From Pedobacter caeni (lineage in GTDB: Bacteria > Bacteroidota > Bacteroidia > Sphingobacteriales > Sphingobacteriaceae): a stretch of DNA of 64,000 nucleotides. Below the pieces are notes generated by a model. That model was given only the letters and a program-made list of their open reading frames with translations. It searched no databases and was not told the DNA's origin. Positions within the stretch are counted from its first letter, which is position 1. Every line of letters starts with the position of its first letter. Positions 1 to 7,816 of the stretch are shown here, piece by piece. The stretch spans positions 1 through 64,000 of the forward strand of contig NZ_FQUQ01000008.1 of assembly GCF_900129215.1 (NCBI RefSeq), given 5' to 3'. The translations under genes were made by a program, and so were the position numbers.

Positions 1-96
1 TAATGTTCCTGGTTTCAGTTTTGAATTGCTGATCGTTTCAGTCTTTTGTTTCTGTTACTAAACTCCGTTTGGTAACTCCCGTTTTTGTTGGGACTG

Positions 97-126
97 CAAA
101 GGTAGAAATCTTTTTGTTATTGTCAA
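97..126 (-). promoter_or_regulatory. Strong Bacteroidota promoter (proximal), reading left
   Basis: On the minus strand a TTGACA-like -33 element (TTG at 126-124) is followed by exactly 19 bases and a perfect TACCTTTG -7 box (104-97). This matches the Bacteroidota primary-sigma consensus TTTG-N19-TAnnTTTG. The unit it drives lies outside the window. A non-coding leader of at least 96 bases follows, as is common before rRNA genes. Confidence 0.7.
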
Positions 127-264
127 GCTTTTTTTGAAACTTTTTTATTTTGTTTTTCTTGGTCTTTAAACCGCCAAAACAACGTCTGACTTATCTCTAC
201 TGCAATCTTTCAAATCCTTCTCTCTTTATCACTCTCAATCTTTCTCTTCCTCCGAAGCGGGATG

Positions 265-295
265 CAAAAGTAGGAAAATTTAACCGTTCTCAAAA
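265..295 (-). promoter_or_regulatory. Second tandem promoter, reading left
   Basis: On the minus strand TTTTG (295-291) is separated by 18 bases from TACTTTTG (272-265), followed by GC-rich GCATCCCGC. It lies about 170 bases upstream of the proximal promoter and has the same orientation, giving a P1/P2 arrangement typical of stable-RNA operons. Assignment to an rRNA operon is inference. Confidence 0.6.
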
Positions 296-557
296 CAATC
301 TTACCATTATAATTGTATCGTACCGCTAACTACATGATTTACAAGCACAAAAACTTCACCCGAACTTAACGTAAAATATACACCAAGGTCAAATCAATGA
401 AAAAGGAAGGGTAAACGCCAGCAAAGAACCTGATTCGGGAAGAAATAGATCATATATAACATAGCGGAAAGGCGCAGGCCACAAATTAACCTTCCGAAAA
501 CAGTAAAAACTTATTGTAGTATAAGACAGTATATATACTATCTATATATAGCCCGAG

Positions 558-660
558 GTTGGGAGGTAGTTGAGAGGGAGTTGGAAGGTAATTGAGAGGT
601 AGTTGAAAGGTTAAACAGCCTTCCAACAACTACTCAGATACCTCTCAATTACCTTCCAAC
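558..660. repeat. 11-bp periodic repeat array with inverted half
   Basis: Five direct 11-bp units start at 558, 569, 580, 591 and 602 (consensus GTTGRGAGGTA). The complementary strand from 660 back to 617 carries four related units with the same period. The arms 580-601 and 639-660 are perfect 22-bp inverted copies of each other, so the region can form a long hairpin. No ORF covers it. Confidence 0.8.
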
Positions 661-860
661 CCCGGAGAATCTACGGAGCGTATAGCCATTGTATATAGAC
701 TATGTAAAGGTCATTCAGGAATATTTGTTACAAACTCTTCTCAGGATCAGACATGATGTAAACCTATATCCGTAATATGACAACGGCCAGTCAGGGAGAC
801 AATCGGAAAATCTCATTTCGAGATGGCTTCGGGAAAGGTTTTACCGATACCAGCTCTAAC

Positions 861-921
861 CTCGGTCTATACTCGGTGCAGACTCGGTCAGAAGCGTGTT
901 AAAGACGGGTAAGCACCGAGT
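861..921. repeat. CTCGGT triplet repeat, 11-bp spacing
   Basis: CTCGGT occurs at 861, 872 and 883, exactly 11 bp apart. A 9-bp inverted copy of the middle unit (ACTCGGTGC at 871-879) lies at 913-921. The sequence differs from the array at 558-660, but the period is the same. Function unknown. Confidence 0.65.
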
Positions 922-1117
922 AAATGTGGAGCATAAAACAAGGCTTCCCGCAAGCAGGTAGAATGTTAATATTAAAGTGTAAACACAGCAAGTAGTTTAA
1001 TAAAGACAGTTAAACAGCAGCTAAAGAATAAATTCAGGAAGCAACCCCTCAGGAAACAGAATCATCAACCTGAATGAGTATAAAAATAAAATATAATCCT
1101 GCAACAATTAAAGCCGA

Positions 1118-1477
1118 TCAGTATTGTCCTGTAGACAGTAAAACCAAGGTACAGGCCTCCACCGGCTCTATTCCATTTTTACTTAACAGTTCTTCCAGTT
1201 CCGGATTTTCTGTTCCCGGATTAAAAATCACTCTTCTTGGCTTTGTCTGAAGGATATAATCGTAATAAGAATGCTGTATTTCTTCTCCTACATATAAGGT
1301 AATGGTATCTATATCCTGATGAAGGATTCCAGGTTGCTCTATAGCAACTCCGGCAACCTCCCCCTTTTTGATTCCAACATTTATAATATGATGTCCTTTT
1401 GCTTTCAACATATGAGCAGCCTTATAGGCATAGCGCATCGGATTCGGGGAAGCCCCAATAATTAAGGTATTACTCAT
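1118..1477 (-). CDS. CoA-binding domain protein (YccU-like)
   Basis: This is a compact Rossmann-type protein of 119 residues. The N-terminal TLIIGASPNPMRYA motif and the later GVAIEQPGI and FNPGTENPE stretches match the small CoA-binding (CoA_binding_2) family, whose members bind CoA or a related nucleotide; their physiological role is poorly known. I chose the ATG at 1477, giving a start just before the first beta strand, over a longer frame that would run well into the DinB gene. With this start the gene overlaps the stop of the DinB-type gene by 8 bases, so the two are probably co-transcribed. Confidence 0.75.
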   Translation of the reverse strand: MSNTLIIGASPNPMRYAYKAAHMLKAKGHHIINVGIKKGEVAGVAIEQPGILHQDIDTITLYVGEEIQHSYYDYILQTKPRRVIFNPGTENPELEELLSKNGIEPVEACTLVLLSTGQY

Positions 1478-1943
1478 GATTTTTAAATTTCGACAGCAAG
1501 GCGATTTGCCCTGCATGATAAGCATGGTGCTGGATTAAACCGTTTAACAATTCAAAATGACTCAAGGTCCTTGTTGGCATTGGGCCGGTAAACAATTCAG
1601 CAGACCATTGTTCTTCAGAAAATTGATTTACCAAAGCCAACAGATCTTCATTTATACGGTCAAAATCATTCACAATGACTTCCCAGTATTCATCAGTCTG
1701 ATGCGCCGGAACCGGCCAATCCCCTTTCAATGGTTCTTTAGGTAAATTCCCTGATAACCTCGAAATCACTTCTTCCGTCCAGGAACTCAGGTGCAACACT
1801 AATTCCGCAATAGAATGCGCATCAGGGATCGGATGCGTAAAAGCTTGTGCTACTTTCACTGAAGCAACAACAGTAGAGATGTTATTACCATGCCAGGCAT
1901 CACCATCATATGCCTTTCTTAATTCCTTAGCAAAATCGATCAT
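1470..1943 (-). CDS. DinB superfamily protein
   Basis: 157 residues, predicted all-helical. The histidines expected for the DinB/YfiT metal site are visible: an N-terminal helix with HSIAELVLHLSSW and a C-terminal helix with HHAYHAGQIALL. Family members are small metal-binding proteins, often thiol transferases (bacillithiol or mycothiol S-transferases) or of unknown role. The start at 1943 (MIDFAKEL) is preferred to an in-frame extension that overlaps the upstream oxidoreductase. It is followed directly by the CoA-binding gene. The substrate cannot be told from sequence. Confidence 0.75.
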   Translation of the reverse strand: MIDFAKELRKAYDGDAWHGNNISTVVASVKVAQAFTHPIPDAHSIAELVLHLSSWTEEVISRLSGNLPKEPLKGDWPVPAHQTDEYWEVIVNDFDRINEDLLALVNQFSEEQWSAELFTGPMPTRTLSHFELLNGLIQHHAYHAGQIALLSKFKNHE

Positions 1944-1981
1944 ATGATATGATAAACAAACTAATTTTAAATCTGTTTCTA

Positions 1982-3523
1982 CTAAATGTATTTTAGAACA
2001 GCATTCGCACAATTTACCCCATCAATTGCAGCGGAAACAATTCCACCAGCATAACCTGCACCTTCCGCACAAGGGAATAAACCTGCTACCTGAGGGTGCT
2101 GAAAGGTTTCTTTATCTCTTGGAATACGCACCGGCGATGAACTTCTGCTTTCCACACCAACAAGAATAGCTTCATTCGTATAATAGCCCCGCATCTTCTT
2201 CCCAAAAAGCGGCAAGGCGTTTCTTAGGCTTGAGGCCACAAAATCAGGAAGTGTTTCTTTAAGCATCACACTTTTAGTACCAGGCAAATAAGAATTCTTT
2301 GGGAGATCTACTGAAATCCTATTCTCCACAAAATCTACCATTCGTTGCCCCGGAGCTACCAAATTACCACCACCAAGCTGAAAAGCAGTCTTTTCGATCT
2401 CTGCCTGAAAATGCATCATCCTCAAAGGATCCTCCCCTTTGACATCTTCCAGCGTAATCTGCACCACTGTACCGGAGTTTGCAAAAGGGTTATTTCTTTT
2501 GGATGGAGACCAGCCATTCACTACAATTTCATTCTCATAAGTCGCACAAGGCGCAATAATTCCACCCGGGCACATACAAAAAGAAAACACCCCTCTGCTA
2601 CCTACCTGCTCCACCAAACTATAATAAGCCGGAGGCAGAAATTCACTTCTAATGTCGCAATGGTATTGTGCTGCATCTATAATCGCCTGGGGATGTTCGA
2701 TTCTTACCCCTAATGCAAATGGCTTAGCTTCCACCAAAATATTTTTCTGGTGCAGCAATTCATAGATGTCCCTTGCCGAATGCCCCGTCGCCAGGATCAC
2801 TGAATCAGCCAGTAGCTGATCTTCCCCATTCACCACCACTCCTTTTATTTTGCCAAAGTCAACCAGGATATCTGTGACCTTCTGATCAAAGCGAACCTCA
2901 CCACCGGCACTCAGGATGCGTTCCCTGATCGCAGTAATGATGTGTGGAAGTTTATTTGTACCAATATGCGGGCGGGCGTCGACTAATATATCATCTGTAG
3001 CACCATGCTCCACAAAGATCTGTAAGACCTTATTGATATCACCACGCTTATTAGAACGGGTATACAGTTTACCATCAGAATAGGTCCCTGCCCCTCCTTC
3101 TCCATAACAATAATTAGATTCCGTATTTACGATGCCTTCCTTATTGATTGCCGCCAGATCCCTTCTCCTTTGTTTTACATCTTTACCACGCTCCAGCACA
3201 ATCGGCTTTAATCCGTTTTCTATGCATTGCAAAGCAGCAAAAAGACCTGCCGGTCCTGCACCAACAATAATTACATGCTTATTGTTGCTGACATTTGGAT
3301 AATTTACAGCAAAAACTTCAGTTACCGGTTCTTCTTCGATAAAGACCCGGACCTGCAAACGATAAATTACCTTTCTGGAACGGGCATCAATAGATCTTTT
3401 AAGAATCTGATGCCCTTTTATTTTTGAGATGTCTATATTTAAAGCTACAGAAAGACTTTTCTTTAGCACAGATTCCTGCCCCACATCTTCCGGAGCAAGG
3501 GTAATTTCTATTTCCTTTTGCAT
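1982..3523 (-). CDS. FAD-dependent oxidoreductase (COG2509-like)
   Basis: 513 residues. A roughly 90-residue N-terminal domain precedes an FAD-binding Rossmann motif GAGPAGLFAALQ, an LERG ribose-binding end and the GEGGAGTYSDGKL segment typical of the large uncharacterised FAD-dependent dehydrogenases of COG2509. A C-terminal GYAGGIVSAAIDG completes the FAD fold. Cytosolic, with no signal peptide. The reaction is unknown for most members. I start at 3523 (MQKEIEIT), dropping 15 upstream in-frame codons. It probably heads an operon with the DinB and CoA-binding genes (38-base gap, then an 8-base overlap). Confidence 0.8.
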   Translation of the reverse strand: MQKEIEITLAPEDVGQESVLKKSLSVALNIDISKIKGHQILKRSIDARSRKVIYRLQVRVFIEEEPVTEVFAVNYPNVSNNKHVIIVGAGPAGLFAALQCIENGLKPIVLERGKDVKQRRRDLAAINKEGIVNTESNYCYGEGGAGTYSDGKLYTRSNKRGDINKVLQIFVEHGATDDILVDARPHIGTNKLPHIITAIRERILSAGGEVRFDQKVTDILVDFGKIKGVVVNGEDQLLADSVILATGHSARDIYELLHQKNILVEAKPFALGVRIEHPQAIIDAAQYHCDIRSEFLPPAYYSLVEQVGSRGVFSFCMCPGGIIAPCATYENEIVVNGWSPSKRNNPFANSGTVVQITLEDVKGEDPLRMMHFQAEIEKTAFQLGGGNLVAPGQRMVDFVENRISVDLPKNSYLPGTKSVMLKETLPDFVASSLRNALPLFGKKMRGYYTNEAILVGVESRSSSPVRIPRDKETFQHPQVAGLFPCAEGAGYAGGIVSAAIDGVNCANAVLKYI

Positions 3524-4036
3524 AAAATATGTCAGGTTTTTATCCTGAACTGCAACAAAGGTACGCAAATCCTGAAGGATTTCAGAAGCAGGCCAACCTG
3601 AAAAATAGCGTTCCGACTCTGATCAATGGCGAAAAAAGTACTCTATCATATTGGCATAAATGTCTCCCCGATTACCCCATAAATATGCATTTGGGTGTAG
3701 AAAAGAAACAGAGTTCAGTCCTTTAATAATTACACAGGATCAATTGCTCCAACAAAACCCTAACTCCAAAAATGAGGCGCCTCAGCTATGTAACACCATT
3801 ATTACAAGCTGGTTTCAAATCTGATCCTTCCTTTAAATGGCACAAAATCCAACCTGAATTTTATTAAAAACACTCCATTTCTCAGGGCGATTATTAAGTT
3901 GATTTAAAAGTACTTATCCAAACCGCCCAAAAGCAAACGGGCTTCATGAAACTGAATTATTGGTATATTTAAATATGTTTATTAAAAGTGCTAAATAAGT
4001 AATAAACATAAAATAAATCATCCCAAAACAAAATTT
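3524..4036. other. Intergenic region, divergent genes
   Basis: About 510 bases between two divergent genes. It should contain both promoters, but I find no convincing -7/-33 pair, no terminator and no repeat. A 65-codon ORF inside has no family resemblance. Confidence 0.5.
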
Positions 4037-4603
4037 ATGAAAACTTACCAAAATCAAATCTATGTAAAAGCAAAGCTGCTTTTCATCGTCGTGGCTGCAA
4101 TGTTCGTCGCCACTTCCTGCAAACAAAACTCGGATTCCGCTACCCCTGAAAGCGTAGAATCAGGACTTCAAAAGAATTCAGCACAAAATGTTTCCGCAAA
4201 AGCAGAAGTATGGAACAAAGCCAATCTAACCAATTACGAATCTTACCCTGACCCGGGAAGTGAGGAGTGTATAAAATACAATGGTTGCTTATGGGCCGGG
4301 CAATTCGCCTTTATTTCCGGGGTTAAACCGGAAAGCTGGGTAAAAGCCAACAACATCATCTCTATCCATTCTAAAGATGCTGCAAAATACAAACTAAAAA
4401 CACTTAGAATCAGACAAGGAAACAAGACGATCGACGCCAAAGTCTATGATAGATGTTCTGACAATGACTGCGAAGACAATTGCTGTACTGTCAACGCAAC
4501 ACAAAATGGGCTTAACTTTCTTATTGATATCGAAAAATACACCATGTGGCGCTTTGGCTCTGGTGATGGTATCGTAGAATGGAGATGCCTCGATTGTAAT
4601 TAA
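4037..4603 (+). CDS. Cys-rich lipoprotein, possible expansin/barwin-like fold
   Basis: 188 residues with a hydrophobic N-terminus ending in the lipobox VATSC, so probably anchored in the outer or inner membrane after processing. The mature part has seven or more cysteines (EECIKYNGC, DRCSDNDCEDNCC, EWRCLDC) and a pattern of basic VYDRC followed by an FLIDIE...RFGSGDGIVEW stretch. That pattern recalls double-psi beta-barrel proteins of the barwin/expansin/RlpA group, where a conserved Asp and a hydrophobic F-D-L segment line the groove. The resemblance is by eye only. A strong terminator follows, so it is monocistronic. Confidence 0.5.
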   Translation: MKTYQNQIYVKAKLLFIVVAAMFVATSCKQNSDSATPESVESGLQKNSAQNVSAKAEVWNKANLTNYESYPDPGSEECIKYNGCLWAGQFAFISGVKPESWVKANNIISIHSKDAAKYKLKTLRIRQGNKTIDAKVYDRCSDNDCEDNCCTVNATQNGLNFLIDIEKYTMWRFGSGDGIVEWRCLDCN

Positions 4604-4622
4604 CAACAAAATTAGCACTTTT

Positions 4623-4656
4623 AAAAGGATCCGGACCCCCGTTCGGATCCTTTTTT
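4623..4656 (+). terminator. Intrinsic terminator
   Basis: A perfect 11-bp stem AAAAGGATCCG / CGGATCCTTTT (4623-4633 with 4644-4654), a 10-base loop and a T run. It ends the Cys-rich lipoprotein gene. Confidence 0.85.
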
Positions 4657-4724
4657 ATTAGGACAATTATTGATCATCATCTTTTTAGCGACTGACAAAA
4701 GGGCCGTTCCAAGGGATAAAAACG

Positions 4725-4732
4725 TACTTTTG
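4725..4732 (+). promoter_or_regulatory. Possible -7 box for lemA operon
   Basis: TACTTTTG fits TAnnTTTG. No good -33 element is seen. It would give a leader of about 150 bases before lemA. Confidence 0.35.
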
Positions 4733-4886
4733 GTGACTTTTTGTAAAAAGCTGTCAGGTTTTTATACGTATTCGTAACAAAGGAACGGAAATTGAGTTCT
4801 AATGTGTAAATTAACACTTAGAAAAACAGAACGTAAAAACTGAAACCAGCAACAGGCAAATTTCAGTTCAACTAAAAACAGAAATT

Positions 4887-5468
4887 ATGAAAAAAACAGT
4901 ATTAGCAATAGTTGCCATCTTGGTCGTATTTGTAGCCATCAGCGGATGCGGTTACAACGGTTTGGTAAAACTAGATGAAGATGTTAAGGCAAAATGGAAC
5001 CAGGTAGAGACTCAATACCAGAGACGTGCGGATTTAATCCCGAATCTTGTAAATACTGTTAAAGGTGCTGCAAAGTTCGAGCAATCTACCTTAACACAGG
5101 TTACAGAAGCCCGTGCTAAAGCAACACAAATAACTATTGACCCAGATAAACTGACTCCGGAGAATATAGAAAAATATCAGGCTGCACAAGGGCAAATAAG
5201 CCAGGCCTTAGGACGTTTACTAATGGTTACTGAAAACTACCCTGAATTAAAAGCCACAGAACAATTCAGAGATGTTTCTGCTGAACTTGCAGGAACAGAA
5301 AACAGAATTGGTGTTGCCCGTAAAGATTTCAATGAATCTGTACAGGTTTACAATACCAAAGTAAGGTCTTTCCCAAATAACATCACTGCAGGTTTGTTTG
5401 GATTCAGTCAAAAAGCAGGTTTCAAAGCTGAAGCCGGTGCTGAGAAAGCACCAAAAGTAGAATTCTAG
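4887..5468 (+). CDS. lemA: LemA family protein
   Basis: 193 residues. One N-terminal membrane segment (about residues 4-20, ending in ISGCG, a possible lipobox) is followed by the LemA signature: KLDEDVKAKWNQVETQYQRR, then DLIPNLVNTVKGAA and the long helical bundle with VTEARAKA and GRLLMVTENYPELKA. LemA proteins are membrane-anchored four-helix bundles of unclear biochemical role. They are commonly encoded with TPM-domain proteins, as here, which suggests one membrane complex. First gene of a five-gene rightward operon ending with the Nudix gene. Confidence 0.92.
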   Translation: MKKTVLAIVAILVVFVAISGCGYNGLVKLDEDVKAKWNQVETQYQRRADLIPNLVNTVKGAAKFEQSTLTQVTEARAKATQITIDPDKLTPENIEKYQAAQGQISQALGRLLMVTENYPELKATEQFRDVSAELAGTENRIGVARKDFNESVQVYNTKVRSFPNNITAGLFGFSQKAGFKAEAGAEKAPKVEF

Positions 5469-5549
5469 AATACCATCACAACATTTAAGGGTAATGCGTG
5501 TTTAAATAACAAACATGTATTACCCTTATCTTTATCAAATAATCCTATC

Positions 5550-5999
5550 ATGGGAATATTCACAGAACAAGAACAAGAATTAATCGCCAACGCAATTTCA
5601 GAAGCTGAAAAAGCAACTTCCGGCGAAATCAGAATTGCAGTAGACAAGCACTGCGAAGGCGATGCATTTGAAAAAGCAACGTCTTATTTCTCAAAACTGG
5701 GAATGGAAAAAACGTCTAAACACAACGGGGTTCTTATTTACCTCGCTTATGTGGACCATAAGTTTGCCATCATTGGCGATAGCGGTATCAATAAAGTTGT
5801 ACCACCCGACTTCTGGGAAACGACAAAAGTAGCCATGAAAGCTCATTTTTCTGGTGGCAACCTGGTTCAGGGAATCATTGCAGGCATCGTCCTTGCTGGC
5901 GAAAAACTAGCTTCATTCTTTCCTTTTCAAGGTGGGGATATCAATGAGCTACCGAATGAAATCATTTTTATGGATCAATATAAAGCGGTAAAGCCATGA
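5550..5999 (+). CDS. TPM domain protein, cytosolic/membrane-peripheral
   Basis: 149 residues with a TPM (TLP18.3/Psb32/MOLO-1) fold. An N-terminal helix (EQELIANAISEAEKATSGEIRI) leads into strands, then KHNGVLIYLAYVDHKFAIIGDSGINKVVP, the conserved core in which family members bind a metal. No signal peptide is seen. A moderately hydrophobic helix (IIAGIVLAGEKLASFF) follows. The last four bases overlap the next gene (ATGA), indicating translational coupling with the second, exported TPM protein. Confidence 0.85.
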   Translation: MGIFTEQEQELIANAISEAEKATSGEIRIAVDKHCEGDAFEKATSYFSKLGMEKTSKHNGVLIYLAYVDHKFAIIGDSGINKVVPPDFWETTKVAMKAHFSGGNLVQGIIAGIVLAGEKLASFFPFQGGDINELPNEIIFMDQYKAVKP

Positions 6000-6772
6000 A
6001 GCAATCCATCATAGCTTTACTATTTACCTTAATTTCTACCATTGGATTTGCACAGGACTTTCCTGAGAAACCCAACAAGCTCGTTAATGACTATACCGGG
6101 ACACTAAGTGCCACTGAAGTGCAGCAATTGGAACAAAAACTCGTTGCTTTTGATGATTCCAGCTCTACACAGATTGCCATTGCCATTCTCAAATCAGTTG
6201 GAGAATACGATATCAGTGAATATGCATTGGAACTGGGTAGAAAATGGGGAGTTGGAAACAAAGGAAAAAACAATGGAGTATTGATTGTTGTGGCCCTCGG
6301 TGATAGAAAAATTTCTATTCAAACCGGATATGGTGTAGAAGGTGCACTCCCAGATTTATATGCAAGAAGAATCATAGACAATGACATTAAACCACACTTC
6401 AAAACCGGCGATTATTATGCAGGATTAGAAGCGGGGACCGATGCCATTATCCGTTATACCAAAGGAGAGTATAAAAATGACAAACCTAAAAAGGGAGAGT
6501 CAGGAGGCGGAGCCTCAGGAATATTAATTATCATCATCATTGTGGTTGTCGTGATCATTATCCTTAAAAGAGGTGGCGGCGGCGGCGGCGGAGGCCAGGT
6601 CATTGGTGGCCGTGGTGTCGCAGATGCACTTTTCTGGAGTATGTTACTTGGCGGAGGAAGAAGTTCCGGTGGTGGCGGAGGCTGGGGAGGCGGAGGCAGC
6701 AGCGGCGGCGGAGGCTTTGGCGGATTCGGTGGTGGTAGTTTTGGTGGTGGCGGTAGTAGCGGTAGCTGGTAA
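5996..6772 (+). CDS. Exported TPM protein with Gly-rich tail (YgcG-like)
   Basis: 258 residues: signal peptide (about 1-19, ends GFAQ), TPM domain (about 25-160, with NDYTGTLSATEVQQLEQ and NNGVLIVVALGDRKISIQTGYGVEG), one transmembrane segment rich in Ile and Val (about 174-190), then a roughly 65-residue tail that is mostly Gly and Ser and ends GGSSGSW. This is the usual architecture of YgcG-type proteins encoded with LemA. The TPM domain faces the periplasm. The tail is encoded by a G-rich run that gives an open Pro-rich frame on the other strand, which is not a gene. Confidence 0.88.
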   Translation: MKQSIIALLFTLISTIGFAQDFPEKPNKLVNDYTGTLSATEVQQLEQKLVAFDDSSSTQIAIAILKSVGEYDISEYALELGRKWGVGNKGKNNGVLIVVALGDRKISIQTGYGVEGALPDLYARRIIDNDIKPHFKTGDYYAGLEAGTDAIIRYTKGEYKNDKPKKGESGGGASGILIIIIIVVVVIIILKRGGGGGGGGQVIGGRGVADALFWSMLLGGGRSSGGGGGWGGGGSSGGGGFGGFGGGSFGGGGSSGSW

Positions 6773-6777
6773 ATCAT

Positions 6778-7176
6778 ATGTATAGAAAAGACTTAATCAC
6801 AGCGGAAATTCAAAAGCTTGCTCAGGTACTTGCCCGCATAATGGGACTCAAGCTGGAAGGAAAACAAGAAGAAGCAGAAGAACTATTCCTGGAATCTTTA
6901 TTAAAAGAATTTGGAATCACTGAAGCACAATTGTTTTCAAAACAGAACGATGAATTTGAACCTTTAATTACTGATTCCGCACTTCCGGCAGAAAAGCTGG
7001 AGATGCTGAGTCAGTTTCTATATGCAGAATTCAATCCTTCCCTGCCTTCGGAGAGAAATGATGCCCTGGCAGAAAAACTTATATTAATCTATCAAACGCT
7101 CGAGGTGAAACATCGCATCGTCAGCATGATCAATCTGGACCGTCAAAAAAAGGTTCAACAATACCTGAACTCCTAA
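6778..7176 (+). CDS. Small helical protein of unknown function
   Basis: 132 residues, almost entirely helix-forming and charged (EIQKLAQVLARIMGLKLEGKQEEAEELF at the start, VKHRIVSMINLDRQKKVQQYL at the end). There are no cysteines, no signal peptide and no recognisable catalytic motif. Five bases separate it from the TPM gene and one from the Nudix gene, so it is a true member of the lemA operon. It may be an accessory helical-repeat protein; I do not assign a function. Confidence 0.7.
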   Translation: MYRKDLITAEIQKLAQVLARIMGLKLEGKQEEAEELFLESLLKEFGITEAQLFSKQNDEFEPLITDSALPAEKLEMLSQFLYAEFNPSLPSERNDALAEKLILIYQTLEVKHRIVSMINLDRQKKVQQYLNS

Positions 7177-7177
7177 C

Positions 7178-7729
7178 ATGGAAATATTAAAGTGGCAAAA
7201 GCTATCCTCAAGATATCTGGTTAAAGAACAATGGGCAACCTTACGTGTAGATACCTGTGACCTTCAAAATGGAATTGTAAAAGACGACTATTTTGTACTG
7301 GAATACCCAAACTGGGTGAATGCAGTAGCACTGACCGCAGACAACGAAGTCATCATGGTCCGGCAATACCGACATGCAGGAGACATCATTTCTCTTGAAA
7401 TTCCAGGTGGGGTGATTGATGGCGATGAAAAACCAGAAGATGCAGTCAGAAGAGAGTTACTGGAAGAAACAGGCTATTCTTTTCAAACTTTAGAACTCAT
7501 CGCAACCCTTTATCCCAATCCGGCAACAGCAAACAATGTGACTTACACCTACCTGTTAACCGGGGGAGTTAAAACTCAGGAACAACATTTAGATGAACAT
7601 GAGATCCTCAATGTAGAGAAATATAGCATCCCGGAAGTTAAACAACTGCTCATAGACAATAAAATTGACCAGTCGTTACACGCTTCAGCGCTATTCTACG
7701 GATTACTGAAACTGGAAGCTATCCGGTAG
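7178..7729 (+). CDS. Nudix hydrolase, ADP-ribose pyrophosphatase type
   Basis: 183 residues. A complete Nudix box GX5EX7REUXEEXGU is visible (G-VIDGD-E, then AVRRELLEETGY), with an upstream strand region NAVALTADNEVIMVRQYRH typical of ADP-ribose/ADP-sugar pyrophosphatases. The Pro-Asn-Pro after the box (LYPNPATANN) also fits that group. It would cleave a nucleoside diphosphate-linked substrate using Mg2+ bound by the Nudix glutamates. Last gene of the lemA operon, ended by a 14-bp hairpin shared with dnaA. Confidence 0.87.
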   Translation: MEILKWQKLSSRYLVKEQWATLRVDTCDLQNGIVKDDYFVLEYPNWVNAVALTADNEVIMVRQYRHAGDIISLEIPGGVIDGDEKPEDAVRRELLEETGYSFQTLELIATLYPNPATANNVTYTYLLTGGVKTQEQHLDEHEILNVEKYSIPEVKQLLIDNKIDQSLHASALFYGLLKLEAIR

Positions 7730-7760
7730 ATTTAGCAAGCAACAGCGTTAACAAAAAATA

Positions 7761-7796
7761 AAAAACCGGGTAAGCAGAACTTACCCGGTTTTTATG
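7761..7796. terminator. Bidirectional terminator, Nudix gene / dnaA
   Basis: A perfect 14-bp stem (7761-7774 with 7780-7793) with a 5-base loop. It is A-rich on the left and T-rich on the right, so it works in both directions between two convergent genes. Confidence 0.9.
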
Positions 7797-7816
7797 TTTA
7801 AATGAGACAGGTGCAG

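Larger units (their letters stand above)
1..1117. other. Non-coding region upstream of a leftward unit
   Basis: No convincing gene lies here. The left part carries two Bacteroidota-type promoters reading on the minus strand toward the window edge. The middle part carries 11-bp-periodic repeats and a 22-bp inverted repeat. The remainder (about 930-1117) is AT-rich and shows nothing I recognise. The tandem strong promoters suggest that an rRNA operon or other highly expressed unit starts just left of base 1, but that unit is not visible. Confidence 0.6.

Noticed and set aside
558..921. CRISPR array
   Set aside because: Units are 11 bp with no spacers of 25-45 bp, and no cas genes are present.
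3529..3726. 65-codon frame between divergent genes
   Set aside because: No recognisable domain and it overlaps the probable promoter region of the FAD oxidoreductase.
6454..6777. 107-codon Pro-rich reading frame on the minus strand
   Set aside because: It is the mirror of the Gly-rich tail of the exported TPM protein, with no other support.
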